From the NCBI RefSeq assembly GCF_014651615.1, contig NZ_BMXF01000001.1, positions 2,203,731 through 2,267,730 of the forward strand: a stretch of DNA of 64,000 nucleotides, in the 5' to 3' direction. This stretch comes from Persicitalea jodogahamensis (GTDB lineage: Bacteria; Bacteroidota; Bacteroidia; Cytophagales; Spirosomataceae). Below are positions 1 to 8,512 of this stretch, in pieces; the first letter of the stretch is position 1; each line of letters begins with the position of its first letter. The notes beneath the pieces are model-generated. The model made no database searches. It had not been told where the DNA came from and was given only the letters and a program-made list of their open reading frames with translations. The position numbers and the translations under genes were made by a program.

Positions 1-497
1 TATCTTTTTCATGATTTCTATACGGTTTGTTTTATGTTCAGCACTACTTTCAGTATGTGAAATTCATTAGTTTGAATCCCTCCTTCATCAAAAGTTTAGT
101 GCCACCCCTATTCCGATTCGGGACCGATTGACCTTTTTTGTGAGTCAACTAAATGAGAGTTAGGAAGTTGATTAAATGGTGAATTTTTCATCTTCCTTGG
201 AGATTTTATTCAGGCAACCCAAGTACATGTGACAAACCGAATTTAGCGAATTGGGCTGATCAATCCAGGCGGGGCTGTACGTTAAAGTACCTGCGCACCC
301 TGCCTGTGCCGATAGCCGGGGAGGGGATAGCCATGGACCGTGGCTTAAAAAACATGTCGGTATTTCGGGGCTACAACCGTGTCAAAGGGACCGTATTTCG
401 CACCAAATTGAGAGTGACGACACAAAGTCTACGCGTGCATTGAGTACATCCGCAGATGTTGTGCCAGAATGTGTAGAAAGGCAGGCGAATCGGATTC
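1..497. other. Non-coding stretch at window edge
   Basis: I see no convincing gene here. The only open frame touching it, on the minus strand over 382-621, is a shadow of the response regulator. It contains one copy of the recurrent octamer AAAGTACC at 284-291. The upstream neighbour lies outside the window, so this may include its promoter or terminator. Confidence 0.5.
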
Positions 498-989
498 TTA
501 CCCCCGTTGCGGAAGGCTCACGGTTTCCAGCCAGAATTCGCGTAGATTGGTGAAGTAATCCGCCCATTCCTGATAATCGGGAGATTTGACTACATAGGCA
601 TTGGCGCCCCGGGCGTAGCAATCCTTGATGTCCGAGTCCTGATCGGAGTAGCTGAACATCACGATGGGGATAGGCGGGGATTTCTTTGCCTTGAAGAATT
701 CTTTGATCGTCTGCAGCGCGAGTAATCCCGCTTCCCTGCTCGGCAAGTAAAGGTCGGCAAGGATCAGCTTGGGCGTTTGGTGAGCTAGGCTATTCTCCTG
801 ATCTGCCAAATACTTCAAGGCTTCTTTCCCATTTTCTACCCCAATGGCGTTCACGCCGGGCATACATTCGTCCAGCGTCGATTTGATCAAAAACAGATGA
901 TCCGGATTGTCTTCGATAAGGAGAAGGGTAGTTTTTCTGAAATCGGTTTTTGGGGGAATCTTTACCTTGGAAGTAGCGGAATTATTCAT
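498..989 (-). CDS. Single-domain response regulator (receiver protein)
   Basis: A 163-residue stand-alone CheY/Rcp1-type receiver. After a short N-terminal extension it shows the acidic pocket E26-D27, the likely phospho-acceptor D79 (in LADLYLP), S113 as the switch hydroxyl, and the conserved K135 in YVVKSP. There is no output domain, so it probably acts by protein contact or as a phosphorelay intermediate. It is divergent from the histidine kinase starting at 1130, with a 140-bp shared upstream region, which suggests that kinase is its partner. That pairing is an inference. Confidence 0.88.
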   Translation of the reverse strand: MNNSATSKVKIPPKTDFRKTTLLLIEDNPDHLFLIKSTLDECMPGVNAIGVENGKEALKYLADQENSLAHQTPKLILADLYLPSREAGLLALQTIKEFFKAKKSPPIPIVMFSYSDQDSDIKDCYARGANAYVVKSPDYQEWADYFTNLREFWLETVSLPQRG

Positions 990-1081
990 CGTAAATATCG
1001 AATCGGGCGGGATCAGGATTGAGTGGTAATAGCAAATATAGCCCTAAACAAATTGTTTAACCAGGTAAGAACAAAATAATC

Positions 1082-1113
1082 TTTATATTTGATGGTAACC
1101 ATCCAAATATAAA
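1082..1113. promoter_or_regulatory. Imperfect inverted repeat with -7-like box upstream of the histidine kinase
   Basis: An AT-rich inverted repeat (left arm about 1082-1095, right arm 1099-1113) matches except for one bulged base. The left arm contains TATATTTG at 1084-1091, which fits the Bacteroidota -7 consensus TAnnTTTG, about 39 bp before the kinase start. I do not see a clear -33 element at the usual spacing. It could be an operator overlapping the promoter. Confidence 0.4.
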
Positions 1114-1129
1114 TCTACCAGTCCTGCGC

Positions 1130-2422
1130 ATGGGCTGTCCCACAAACCCAAGTATGCCATCAGACCTGATAGCGCCACCTGTGAAAATTGCCGATTACTT
1201 ATTTAGCCGCCGCGATGCCATTCTGCAACGCTGGCGAATGAAATGCGAGGAAGACGAGAGTCTGGCACATGTCGTCGTGCTTGATCGCATTGAGTTTAAC
1301 GACCACCTCCCGATGATCCTCAATATTTTGGGGCAGCGGCTGCGTAATGAACCCGAGGACGCCGACCCGGTGCACCTGGCTAATTTCCACGGGCTGCATC
1401 GCTGGCGCAAGGGACGAATGCTAGGCGACATCCTCAATGAACTAGATTATTTGTACGAAATCCTCAATGACGAATTGACGATTTTCAAAGAGTTCAACCC
1501 GGAGGCAGATGTTACGGAAATATTGACCGCAGCAGTACAAATTGCGCGTTTGAAAGAAGAAACCATTCGTGGCAGCGTGACGGAATACGCTATCCAACAG
1601 CAGATTGCCGCCGCCAGTCGCAGCGCAAGTCTGCAAAGGGCTCTGGACGACCTCAATAAGTTGGGGCGTAACCGGGGTGAGATCCTGCGGACATCCTCGC
1701 ACGATCTCAAAAGCAACTTTGGGGTTATTCAGGGCGTGACCTCTTTGCTGAATCAGGACGGTCGTACTGAGGAGGAACGCGCCCAGTTGATCAAAATGCT
1801 GAGCCGGAACTTGACAAGTTTGCAAGACGTACTGGTCCAGCTCACTGATTTGGCGCGGCTGGAAGCAGGGCAGGAGGAATTCCAGCTGTCGGAGTTTGAC
1901 GCTTCCAAGATAATCAGGGAAGTAGTGGCGGGGGCACGTCCCGTGGCCGAGGGAAAAAAACTGATGCTTATGGCCGACGGACCCGAGGAGATGAAGGTGC
2001 AGGGGGACGTGGTCAAGGTCAAAAGGATCGTTCATAATCTTTTGATGAACGCTATCAGATATACGTCCCAGGGCGTCGTGTCAGTCTCCTGGTCTTCGGA
2101 GGACGGGGTACGCTGGCATATTGGTATTCAGGATTCCGGACCGGGCCTGCCGCCGAATCTGGCGTCGGTCATTTCTGCCCAACTGAAACCCCATTCTGAA
2201 CCCACCGCTGTTCTGGAACCAGATCCTACGGCCGGAACGCAGCATCCGCCGATTTCGCTTCCGGAAGAGCCAATTGCTTCGCCCGGCCAGCCCGACGGGG
2301 AGGGTTTGGGGTTGCACATCGTCAGGCATTTGTGCGAATTGATGTCCGCCAGCTTGACCGTCGAGTCAGTTGCGGGAAAAGGCTCCTTATTCAGTATCCG
2401 GCTTCCAATGGCGTACGATTAA
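1130..2422 (+). CDS. Sensor histidine kinase, cytosolic, with RsbRD-like N-terminus
   Basis: A 430-residue kinase with no transmembrane segment. Residues about 18-155 resemble the helical RsbRD/RsbU-type N-terminal domain. The H-box is at H191 (SSHDLKSNFG), the N-box near N303/N307, the G1 box DSGPG at 335-339 and the G2 box GEGLGLHIV at 390-398. Between G1 and G2, in the ATP-lid region, sits an unusual Pro-rich insertion (about 341-388). Translation may instead start at the in-frame ATG at 1154. The divergent receiver at 498-989 is the probable partner. Confidence 0.88.
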   Translation: MGCPTNPSMPSDLIAPPVKIADYLFSRRDAILQRWRMKCEEDESLAHVVVLDRIEFNDHLPMILNILGQRLRNEPEDADPVHLANFHGLHRWRKGRMLGDILNELDYLYEILNDELTIFKEFNPEADVTEILTAAVQIARLKEETIRGSVTEYAIQQQIAAASRSASLQRALDDLNKLGRNRGEILRTSSHDLKSNFGVIQGVTSLLNQDGRTEEERAQLIKMLSRNLTSLQDVLVQLTDLARLEAGQEEFQLSEFDASKIIREVVAGARPVAEGKKLMLMADGPEEMKVQGDVVKVKRIVHNLLMNAIRYTSQGVVSVSWSSEDGVRWHIGIQDSGPGLPPNLASVISAQLKPHSEPTAVLEPDPTAGTQHPPISLPEEPIASPGQPDGEGLGLHIVRHLCELMSASLTVESVAGKGSLFSIRLPMAYD

Positions 2423-2520
2423 TATAAAATCCTCAATCGTATTGAATAATATTGGGTAAATAAATGATTACCAGTTATTTTTGTTCACTATTCTAATTGT
2501 CAGGCAGCGTTTTGTGAGGT

Positions 2521-4968
2521 CTAGTCGAATCTTTTCATCTTGTCGTAACGGATTCGCACCTCATCGCCTTCGTTGATCGCCCTCAGGTACAGAATCTGGC
2601 CCTTTACATCTTCTATTTCTCTAATCTCCAATTGATTCTGCGGCGCCTTTCGTTTAAGGTTGTTCATCGGAATCTGGATACTGAGGTCGGTTTTGTTGCC
2701 AAAACTATATACCCCATCCAGGAAAAAATAAAGCACGTTGGCCTGCACCTTCATGCGGGCTACTTTGATTTCCTCTCCTTGCAGAACGAATGTTGTTCGT
2801 AAAGGAGCCAGACGGACATTGTCCCAGGCGCGATTCTTGAAAACCAGTTTACGTATATCCAGCATGGGTTTGAAATTCAGAATTTGCCCTTTCTCCAGAT
2901 TCACGTTTATGTTTCCACGCATCGAGGATCTCAGTAAGGAGGTGTCGCTTTTTATTTTGGCTTGAAATGCAAAATCGGCAGACAGGATGCCACGCAGATT
3001 TTTGTCTGTGATGGCCTTTTGGCCAAAATTACCCATTGAATGGAATACGGATCTGATGTTCGCCTGTGCCACTTTTCCCTTCACGTAAAAAATGGGAAGC
3101 TTACGGCCTCCGTAGGTTTTGATTCCGCCGGAAATGCCGACTCGGCCGCCGCAGGTATTCATTGAAAGGTTGCGCAATTCAAGCGACTGGTTCTGAATCG
3201 TGACATTGCCCCGCAACTGGGTAGCCACCAACTGCCGGTATTTCATTTGTTTCGCTTCCAGGCTGGCTGTTACTTTCAACTTTTCAATTGTTTCGTCCAG
3301 GAGCTTGGTAAGGCGGAATTTTGACTTGCCCCGCTGCCGTCGCTGCCGCATTCCCGCCAGCCGGTCGGGCCAGGTGACATTCCACTCGGGGATGGCGATG
3401 TGCACAAAGGCTTCGGCGGGCCGTTGGGAGCCAAAAAGGGAGGCAGGCAAGTACAGTACCTTGCCCGAAATAGTGAGGTCGTTACGGCCGTCGTGCATCG
3501 TCAGCCGCGGCAGTATGGCCTGGTTTTCATCGAATCTTACCTCACCGTTCAGGCGGCTGACGTTGATGTGTCCCGTTTTTTTGGCAAAGGCAATGTCATT
3601 CATTTGCAGACTACCCCTCAACTTTCCGGTCATGCGGTCGGCAACAGGATCATAAAACTTTACCGGGCTTCCCTCGTAGTGAAACTTGAGCGTGGCATTG
3701 CCTTTCCGGACGGCATAAAGGCTGGTGTCCAGCAGCGCGTTGACAGTGGCCGGCGTCGCAGCCAGCGAAAAATCCATAACGGATGTGGCGGTTTTAAGGT
3801 TGGTAATACTTAGCGAACCGCGTAACGGGATCGTCTCGAAATAGCCCACGGCCTCGCTGACCGTAATTCGCGAATTGGGGTCGCCCGTAGGAGCGTTCGG
3901 GTCAAGGCGGTTGGTAAAAGTACCTTTGACTCTCATGTCTCGCAGGAAGCCGTATGGCAGTGCGTAGCGGAAGGTGTCGGTCTGGAACTGGACGGTAAGT
4001 AGCGGGGAAGGGTCATTCAACAGTCCGCGAAGCTGAATATCAGCCTGCAGGGTGGGAAGTATTTTTCGCTTGGCAATGGCTTTTTCCAATTTGGCCGGCA
4101 GCAGATGCAGCGTAGCCGCCAAATCCGTTTTCTCCAATGAAAAATCGAGTGCCAGTCGGCCTGGCTTTTCGGCTAGATGGATATCTCCATGGAACCTGAT
4201 CGCATCCACTTTCGGATCGTTTACCTGCACCGTCGAAGGATTTATTCGCCACAAATGCCGGGCCGGGAAGTAATCGAGATCGAGGTGGGTCTGCGCGGAT
4301 TGCTTCCGGAAAAAGCTGCCTCTGGCGGCGTTGAAAACCAACTCTTCGAAGAATACAGAGCCGTCGATCAGGAAACGACGCGTAGAGTCAGTCCGCCCCA
4401 ACTGGCTCTCGACCTGCCGCAGGGTGGCGGCAAATTTCTTGTTTTTCAGGGAATCGACGTACTGGATCGGGCAATCGCGGAAAATGATTTTTTCAAGATT
4501 GCCAAAGTAGTTCCTGCTCTGATTGACGGGTAAATCGGATTCCCATCTCTGCTCGACTGTTTCAAACAGAGAAGCATTGGTGTAGCCATCTTTGCCCCTG
4601 AAAACCTTAACCACCCCACGCTCCACACCGAGTTTGCGAATCTGTACCTCTCCCCGCAATAGCTTGCCGAAATCCAGCGTTGCGCTCACGCTCTCCGCCG
4701 CCAGCAGGGGTACATGGTAGCGGGCGAATCGCCGGCCAGTCAACCTGACATCGTGAAAGGAGAAAGTGATCCCCACGCCATGCTTGAAAGGCGTAAAGCC
4801 CACATCACGCACACTCAGTTCGCCGTCCAGGTTTTCACGGGAAATCTGCTCGATCTGCTGCAAAAACCGTGTTTTGTAAGTGATGGCCCAAGCGGAAAGG
4901 CCGCCCAATAACACGAGCAGCGACAAAATAGCCAGCAATAATCTTTTTGAAAAAGGACGGCGCAGCAT
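2521..4968 (-). CDS. AsmA-like large membrane-anchored protein
   Basis: An 815-residue protein with one N-terminal membrane anchor (about residues 9-30) followed by a long beta-rich periplasmic region with repeated FxxxLRGxI-like strands. This is the architecture of AsmA/YhdP/TamB-type bridge proteins, which in Gram-negatives move lipid between inner and outer membrane or affect outer-membrane assembly. Low-complexity basic residues follow WPDRLAG near residue 545. The C-terminus (Ser/Gly strands then LSIQIPMNNLKRK) matches AsmA C-terminal domains. Family assignment is good; the transported substrate is unknown. Confidence 0.75.
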   Translation of the reverse strand: MLRRPFSKRLLLAILSLLVLLGGLSAWAITYKTRFLQQIEQISRENLDGELSVRDVGFTPFKHGVGITFSFHDVRLTGRRFARYHVPLLAAESVSATLDFGKLLRGEVQIRKLGVERGVVKVFRGKDGYTNASLFETVEQRWESDLPVNQSRNYFGNLEKIIFRDCPIQYVDSLKNKKFAATLRQVESQLGRTDSTRRFLIDGSVFFEELVFNAARGSFFRKQSAQTHLDLDYFPARHLWRINPSTVQVNDPKVDAIRFHGDIHLAEKPGRLALDFSLEKTDLAATLHLLPAKLEKAIAKRKILPTLQADIQLRGLLNDPSPLLTVQFQTDTFRYALPYGFLRDMRVKGTFTNRLDPNAPTGDPNSRITVSEAVGYFETIPLRGSLSITNLKTATSVMDFSLAATPATVNALLDTSLYAVRKGNATLKFHYEGSPVKFYDPVADRMTGKLRGSLQMNDIAFAKKTGHINVSRLNGEVRFDENQAILPRLTMHDGRNDLTISGKVLYLPASLFGSQRPAEAFVHIAIPEWNVTWPDRLAGMRQRRQRGKSKFRLTKLLDETIEKLKVTASLEAKQMKYRQLVATQLRGNVTIQNQSLELRNLSMNTCGGRVGISGGIKTYGGRKLPIFYVKGKVAQANIRSVFHSMGNFGQKAITDKNLRGILSADFAFQAKIKSDTSLLRSSMRGNINVNLEKGQILNFKPMLDIRKLVFKNRAWDNVRLAPLRTTFVLQGEEIKVARMKVQANVLYFFLDGVYSFGNKTDLSIQIPMNNLKRKAPQNQLEIREIEDVKGQILYLRAINEGDEVRIRYDKMKRFD

Positions 4969-4979
4969 TCCGGGAAAAA

Positions 4980-5159
4980 CTAAGCCTGGTTATTTTCAGA
5001 CACAGGCTGCTTTGCCGAAACTAGTTTGTCGGTTTCCCCGCAACCGCAGCCCTTCCCACAGCCTGCCTGCGCCGGACGGCGTAGCGACACCCAGGCCCGT
5101 CTGCCCAGATAACCAACGGCGGCAAGAAAAATAAGCAGGACGATAAGTTGCTGAGACAT
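4980..5159 (-). CDS. FeoB-associated Cys-rich small membrane protein
   Basis: I choose the ATG at 5159, giving 59 residues: MSQQLIVLL starts a single membrane helix (about 4-22), then a basic stretch, then a GCGKGCGC cluster. This matches the small FeoB-associated Cys-rich membrane family often found with ferrous iron transport, although no feoB lies nearby here. A start at 5162 would add one Met; the longer frame to 5228 has no membrane-protein character upstream. It lies 11 bp beyond the AsmA-like gene start and may be co-transcribed with it. Confidence 0.7.
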   Translation of the reverse strand: MSQQLIVLLIFLAAVGYLGRRAWVSLRRPAQAGCGKGCGCGETDKLVSAKQPVSENNQA

Positions 5160-5292
5160 CATAAAAAAGTCAATTTGCCTGTCTGTTTGTGTTGGTACTT
5201 TACCGCCAAATCGAATATTTGAATGCAAAGCGGACTTCCATTGGCGATAATATAAAGATTCTGACGGTGAAAATGTTCCTCATTCTATTTTC

Positions 5293-5300
5293 TATCTTTG
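5293..5300 (+). promoter_or_regulatory. Candidate Bacteroidota -7 box (TATCTTTG)
   Basis: The sequence fits TAnnTTTG and lies 58 bp before the rhodanese start. A weak TT-rich -33 candidate lies about 18 bp upstream. Assigned from consensus only. Confidence 0.4.
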
Positions 5301-5357
5301 AAACTTATCCAATCTAAGGCCAGGAAAGGCTGTAACTGCTTTTGATACACCATCAAA

Positions 5358-5663
5358 ATGCCACAAAAAAACTACACCGATATTGACTTGTCCGAAATGC
5401 ACCGGCTGCAAAAACAGCCAGGGACGGTTGTAGTCGACGTGCGGGAACCCTGGGAGTTTGAGGAATTCAACGAAGGGGGAATCAATATCCCGCTTTCCAA
5501 AATCCGGGAGAACCGTAAAATTCTGGACCCTTATACTGATGTCGTTGTCATCTGCACGAATGGTACCCGCAGCAAAGTGGCCGCTATGGACTATTGCCGG
5601 GTTAGTACCTGGACGGACAAAAACATCTACCACTTGAAAGGAGGAATTCTGGAAGCAGAGTGA
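5358..5663 (+). CDS. Rhodanese-like sulfurtransferase domain protein
   Basis: A 101-residue single rhodanese domain, with the expected VVDVREPWEFEE motif at 25-36 and the active-site loop CTNGTR with Cys66. Such small cytosolic proteins carry persulfide sulfur for detoxification or cofactor sulfur transfer. There is no signal peptide. It lies 57 bp upstream of the M14 carboxypeptidase on the same strand, but nothing suggests a shared function. Confidence 0.88.
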   Translation: MPQKNYTDIDLSEMHRLQKQPGTVVVDVREPWEFEEFNEGGINIPLSKIRENRKILDPYTDVVVICTNGTRSKVAAMDYCRVSTWTDKNIYHLKGGILEAE

Positions 5664-5720
5664 ATTTTACGAATTTTTCCAGGAAAGTCACACCTTTGAA
5701 ATTTTTTCAAACAGAACGCT

Positions 5721-6965
5721 ATGACTCAAAAAAACTACCTGACAGGCTGTGTACTGTTGCTTTTTCTGAATGCTGGCTGTACCAGGGAAATGTACAACCC
5801 TGACTCCCGCCCGCACGAATTCCCCAACTACGTCGATACGGAAACCAGGCCGGTTCAATACCAGGAAAAGAAAACGTATGTGACCGCTCAGGGTGTATCG
5901 GCTTCCAACCAATTTAACGGCGCTCGGCTGAACGATTTTGAAGCGGAGAACGACAGTACTTTCACCGTCAGCATCGAACCCGAAAACACGCCCATCAATC
6001 CCAGTCCCTGGTACGCATTCAAACTGTGGAGCGAAACTCCGAGGAAGGTTTATCTCAATATCGATTACCATAACGGCAAGCACCGTTATCTGCCCAAGCT
6101 ATCGTACGATGGTAGAGTATGGACCGACCTTGACAGCAACCTGATAATAAAGCGAGGCGGTAATGTCCAATTTCCGCTGAACCTCAGCCAGGATACGCTC
6201 TGGGTGGCCGGACAGGAGCTGTTTACTACGGAGCACCTGCGCGGTTGGCTGGCGGAAATTAAGCGGAAAAGCCCGGAAACGAAAATGGATACCTACGGGA
6301 AAAGCACGCTGGGACGTCCGCTTTACACGGCCAGCCTATTTGAAAAAAATAAAGGGCAGAACGAGATAATCGTGCTGATGAGTCGTCAGCACCCGCCCGA
6401 AACTACCGGGCAACTCGCCTTCCTGCATTTCGTGGAAAGACTGCTTGAAGAAGACCCACTCACTGAAAAATTCAAGCAAAAGTACCAGGTACTTCTCTTC
6501 CCGATGCAGAACCCCGACGGCGTGGACCTGGGCCACTGGCGGCACAATGCCGGCGGCATCGATCTCAATCGTGACTGGGACCGCTACAATCAGCCCGAAA
6601 CGAGGCAGATGGCCAAGTACCTTGTCGAGTTTGCAAATAAAAATCAGGCGAGGGTCATCATGGGTCTGGACTTTCACTCAACCTATGAGGACGTGTACTA
6701 CACCAACAATTCCGACACGGCCTCAGCCTATCCTGATTTCACCAACGTCTGGCTGAACGAAATCAAACGGGCAATTCCTGATTATGAGCCCAACATTTCC
6801 CCATCCAACGTTGGTCAGCCAGTGAGCAAGGGCTGGTTTTTCGTGCGGTTCAACGCTGTGGGGATTACTTACGAAATCGGCGACGATACGCCCCGTGATT
6901 TTATAAAAACCAAGAGCCGTATCGCCGCCGAGAAAATGATGGAAGTACTTTTGAATGATGAGTGA
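5721..6965 (+). CDS. M14-family zinc carboxypeptidase lipoprotein
   Basis: A 414-residue lipoprotein (lipobox LNAGC, Cys20) with an N-terminal beta domain (about 30-165) and a C-terminal M14 peptidase domain. Zinc ligands are visible as H224 and E227 (RQHPPE) and H319 (DFHST); NRDW at 283-286 holds the substrate-binding Asn-Arg pair; E385 in YEIGDD is the likely catalytic Glu. This predicts an outer-membrane or periplasmic metallocarboxypeptidase of the cytosolic-carboxypeptidase-like/murein-peptide-type M14 branch. The substrate is unknown. Confidence 0.85.
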   Translation: MTQKNYLTGCVLLLFLNAGCTREMYNPDSRPHEFPNYVDTETRPVQYQEKKTYVTAQGVSASNQFNGARLNDFEAENDSTFTVSIEPENTPINPSPWYAFKLWSETPRKVYLNIDYHNGKHRYLPKLSYDGRVWTDLDSNLIIKRGGNVQFPLNLSQDTLWVAGQELFTTEHLRGWLAEIKRKSPETKMDTYGKSTLGRPLYTASLFEKNKGQNEIIVLMSRQHPPETTGQLAFLHFVERLLEEDPLTEKFKQKYQVLLFPMQNPDGVDLGHWRHNAGGIDLNRDWDRYNQPETRQMAKYLVEFANKNQARVIMGLDFHSTYEDVYYTNNSDTASAYPDFTNVWLNEIKRAIPDYEPNISPSNVGQPVSKGWFFVRFNAVGITYEIGDDTPRDFIKTKSRIAAEKMMEVLLNDE

Positions 6966-7003
6966 GGATGGCTCGCAAACCATTCATCACTTATCATTCA
7001 TCA

Positions 7004-8407
7004 TTATTTATTCACCTCCGTTTCCGTGAAAATTCCCGAATCGCGGGGTGCGTTGCGGTTGGCGCTCAGTTCGGTTTGAGCCACTACAAAGCGCTGTGGG
7101 TACTTGGTAGCGGTGGCCGAATTGAACGGGGGCAGCACTGCGATAGCCTTTTCCTTAACACTCAGCCTCCGCAAATCATCGAAAGGCATCAAACCCGTGA
7201 AGCCCGACACATAGCGCTCCTCGATTATTTCGCGCAGCAAGGCTTGTTTAGAGTCCAGATTATCGGCATTCTCGATTCCGCCTTTTTCAAAGTCTGCCAG
7301 CACGTAGGGGTCGTACTTCAGCGCGTCGGTTGCGTTTAACTTCTGAAAGGCAGTGCCCGAAGCCAGATAAGCCCGAAGTTTGTTCAACTGCTTCAATCCT
7401 TCTTCGGCGCTCACGGTGCGGGTACCTGCTTCAGCCAGAATGAGCAGATTCTCTTCAAAACCAATCAAGGTCATCGGGCGACCTGCGGCAGCAATGCCTT
7501 TGTTATTGTTAGCCGAATTCCCATCAAAACGGTAGTAAGTCAAGCGGGCAGCCTCGTTGGTTTTGGCATTGTTTCGTTTGCCGGAAAGCAGCGTTTCCAG
7601 GTGCCCGCCAGCGAAAGTCCAATAGCCACCCCGCTCATTGATCATCTTATAGTTGAGATTAAAGCTCCCGTTACCAATGTTGGGCGGCGTGAAAACCAGC
7701 GCTTCATTGCTGGCGGAAATACCCTTGGAGGCGGCTTCATACGCTTTGTCATACTCACGGGTGTACATATAAAGCCGGGCTTTCAACGTGTAGGCTACTT
7801 TGGTCCATTTCAGGGTGTTTCCGGCAAGGTACAGATCTTCCGGCACCGCAGTGTTAGCCGCACTGCCCAGGTCGGCAATAGCGCCGTCCAATAGGGTTTG
7901 GAGCTGTGCAAAAACCTCCTTCTGGGTGTCAAACTTTGGGTCGGCGATGTCGTCGTTGGATATTTCGCTGTACGGCACATCACCGAAAAGGTTGGCGATA
8001 GTTCCCACGGTGTTCGCCTCGATCACCTTGGAGATTCCCGAGAACTGGGCGGCCTTGGGGCTGTCGGCAGTGTGCTCGCGCAGTAGTCTTGCTTGCTTTA
8101 CCACGCCCTGATAAGCGTTTTGCCAGATGCCATTGGTTTCTTCGGCGGAGAGGTTGTACTCATATATGCTCTTGTAGAGCAGGGCCGCGCCGCGCGTTTG
8201 GCCGCTCCACATGCCCGAAATTCGGGTTTGGTGGCCCAGCTGCACGCTGACGTTAGCGAGTTCCATGCCTTTCAGCAACAGGACTCCCGCCTGAAAGTTG
8301 TCCGAAGAAATCTCATTCGGGTTGTCATTGATATCCTTCACCAGCGACTCACAGCCGGAGCCGGCAAGCAGAAGGAAAGAAAGTGAGAGGTACTTTATGT
8401 GTTTCAT
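7004..8407 (-). CDS. SusD/RagB-family nutrient-binding lipoprotein (SusD-like_2)
   Basis: A 467-residue lipoprotein (lipobox AGSGC, Cys19) with the NDNPNE start, TPR-like helices and C-terminal GLMPFDDLRR typical of the SusD_2 subgroup that pairs with peptide or glycan SusC transporters. It lies 105 bp downstream of the susC gene, in the same orientation, so they form a SusCD pair. No glycosidase, sigma or anti-sigma gene lies next to it, so the substrate cannot be named. Confidence 0.9.
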   Translation of the reverse strand: MKHIKYLSLSFLLLAGSGCESLVKDINDNPNEISSDNFQAGVLLLKGMELANVSVQLGHQTRISGMWSGQTRGAALLYKSIYEYNLSAEETNGIWQNAYQGVVKQARLLREHTADSPKAAQFSGISKVIEANTVGTIANLFGDVPYSEISNDDIADPKFDTQKEVFAQLQTLLDGAIADLGSAANTAVPEDLYLAGNTLKWTKVAYTLKARLYMYTREYDKAYEAASKGISASNEALVFTPPNIGNGSFNLNYKMINERGGYWTFAGGHLETLLSGKRNNAKTNEAARLTYYRFDGNSANNNKGIAAAGRPMTLIGFEENLLILAEAGTRTVSAEEGLKQLNKLRAYLASGTAFQKLNATDALKYDPYVLADFEKGGIENADNLDSKQALLREIIEERYVSGFTGLMPFDDLRRLSVKEKAIAVLPPFNSATATKYPQRFVVAQTELSANRNAPRDSGIFTETEVNK

Positions 8408-8409
8408 CT

Positions 8410-8441
8410 GTTCAATTTTGAATGAGTGAATGAGTGAATGA
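8410..8441. repeat. 32-bp element, copy 1 (5' side of susD)
   Basis: This element differs at only 2 of 32 positions from 13429-13460. It consists of TTCAATTTTGAA followed by tandem TGAGTGAA-type heptamer/octamer units. Here it sits directly 5' of the susD ATG, in the susC-susD intergenic gap. Confidence 0.75.
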
Positions 8442-8512
8442 GAGAGTACTTGACTCTGTCTTCAATTCATTTCAAAAAGCCGAAAGCCAACAGCCGATGG
8501 CCGACAGCCATA

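Noticed and set aside
4177-4533. Plus-strand ORF of 118 residues inside the AsmA-like gene
   Set aside because: Shadow of the minus-strand gene; composition and neighbours do not support it.
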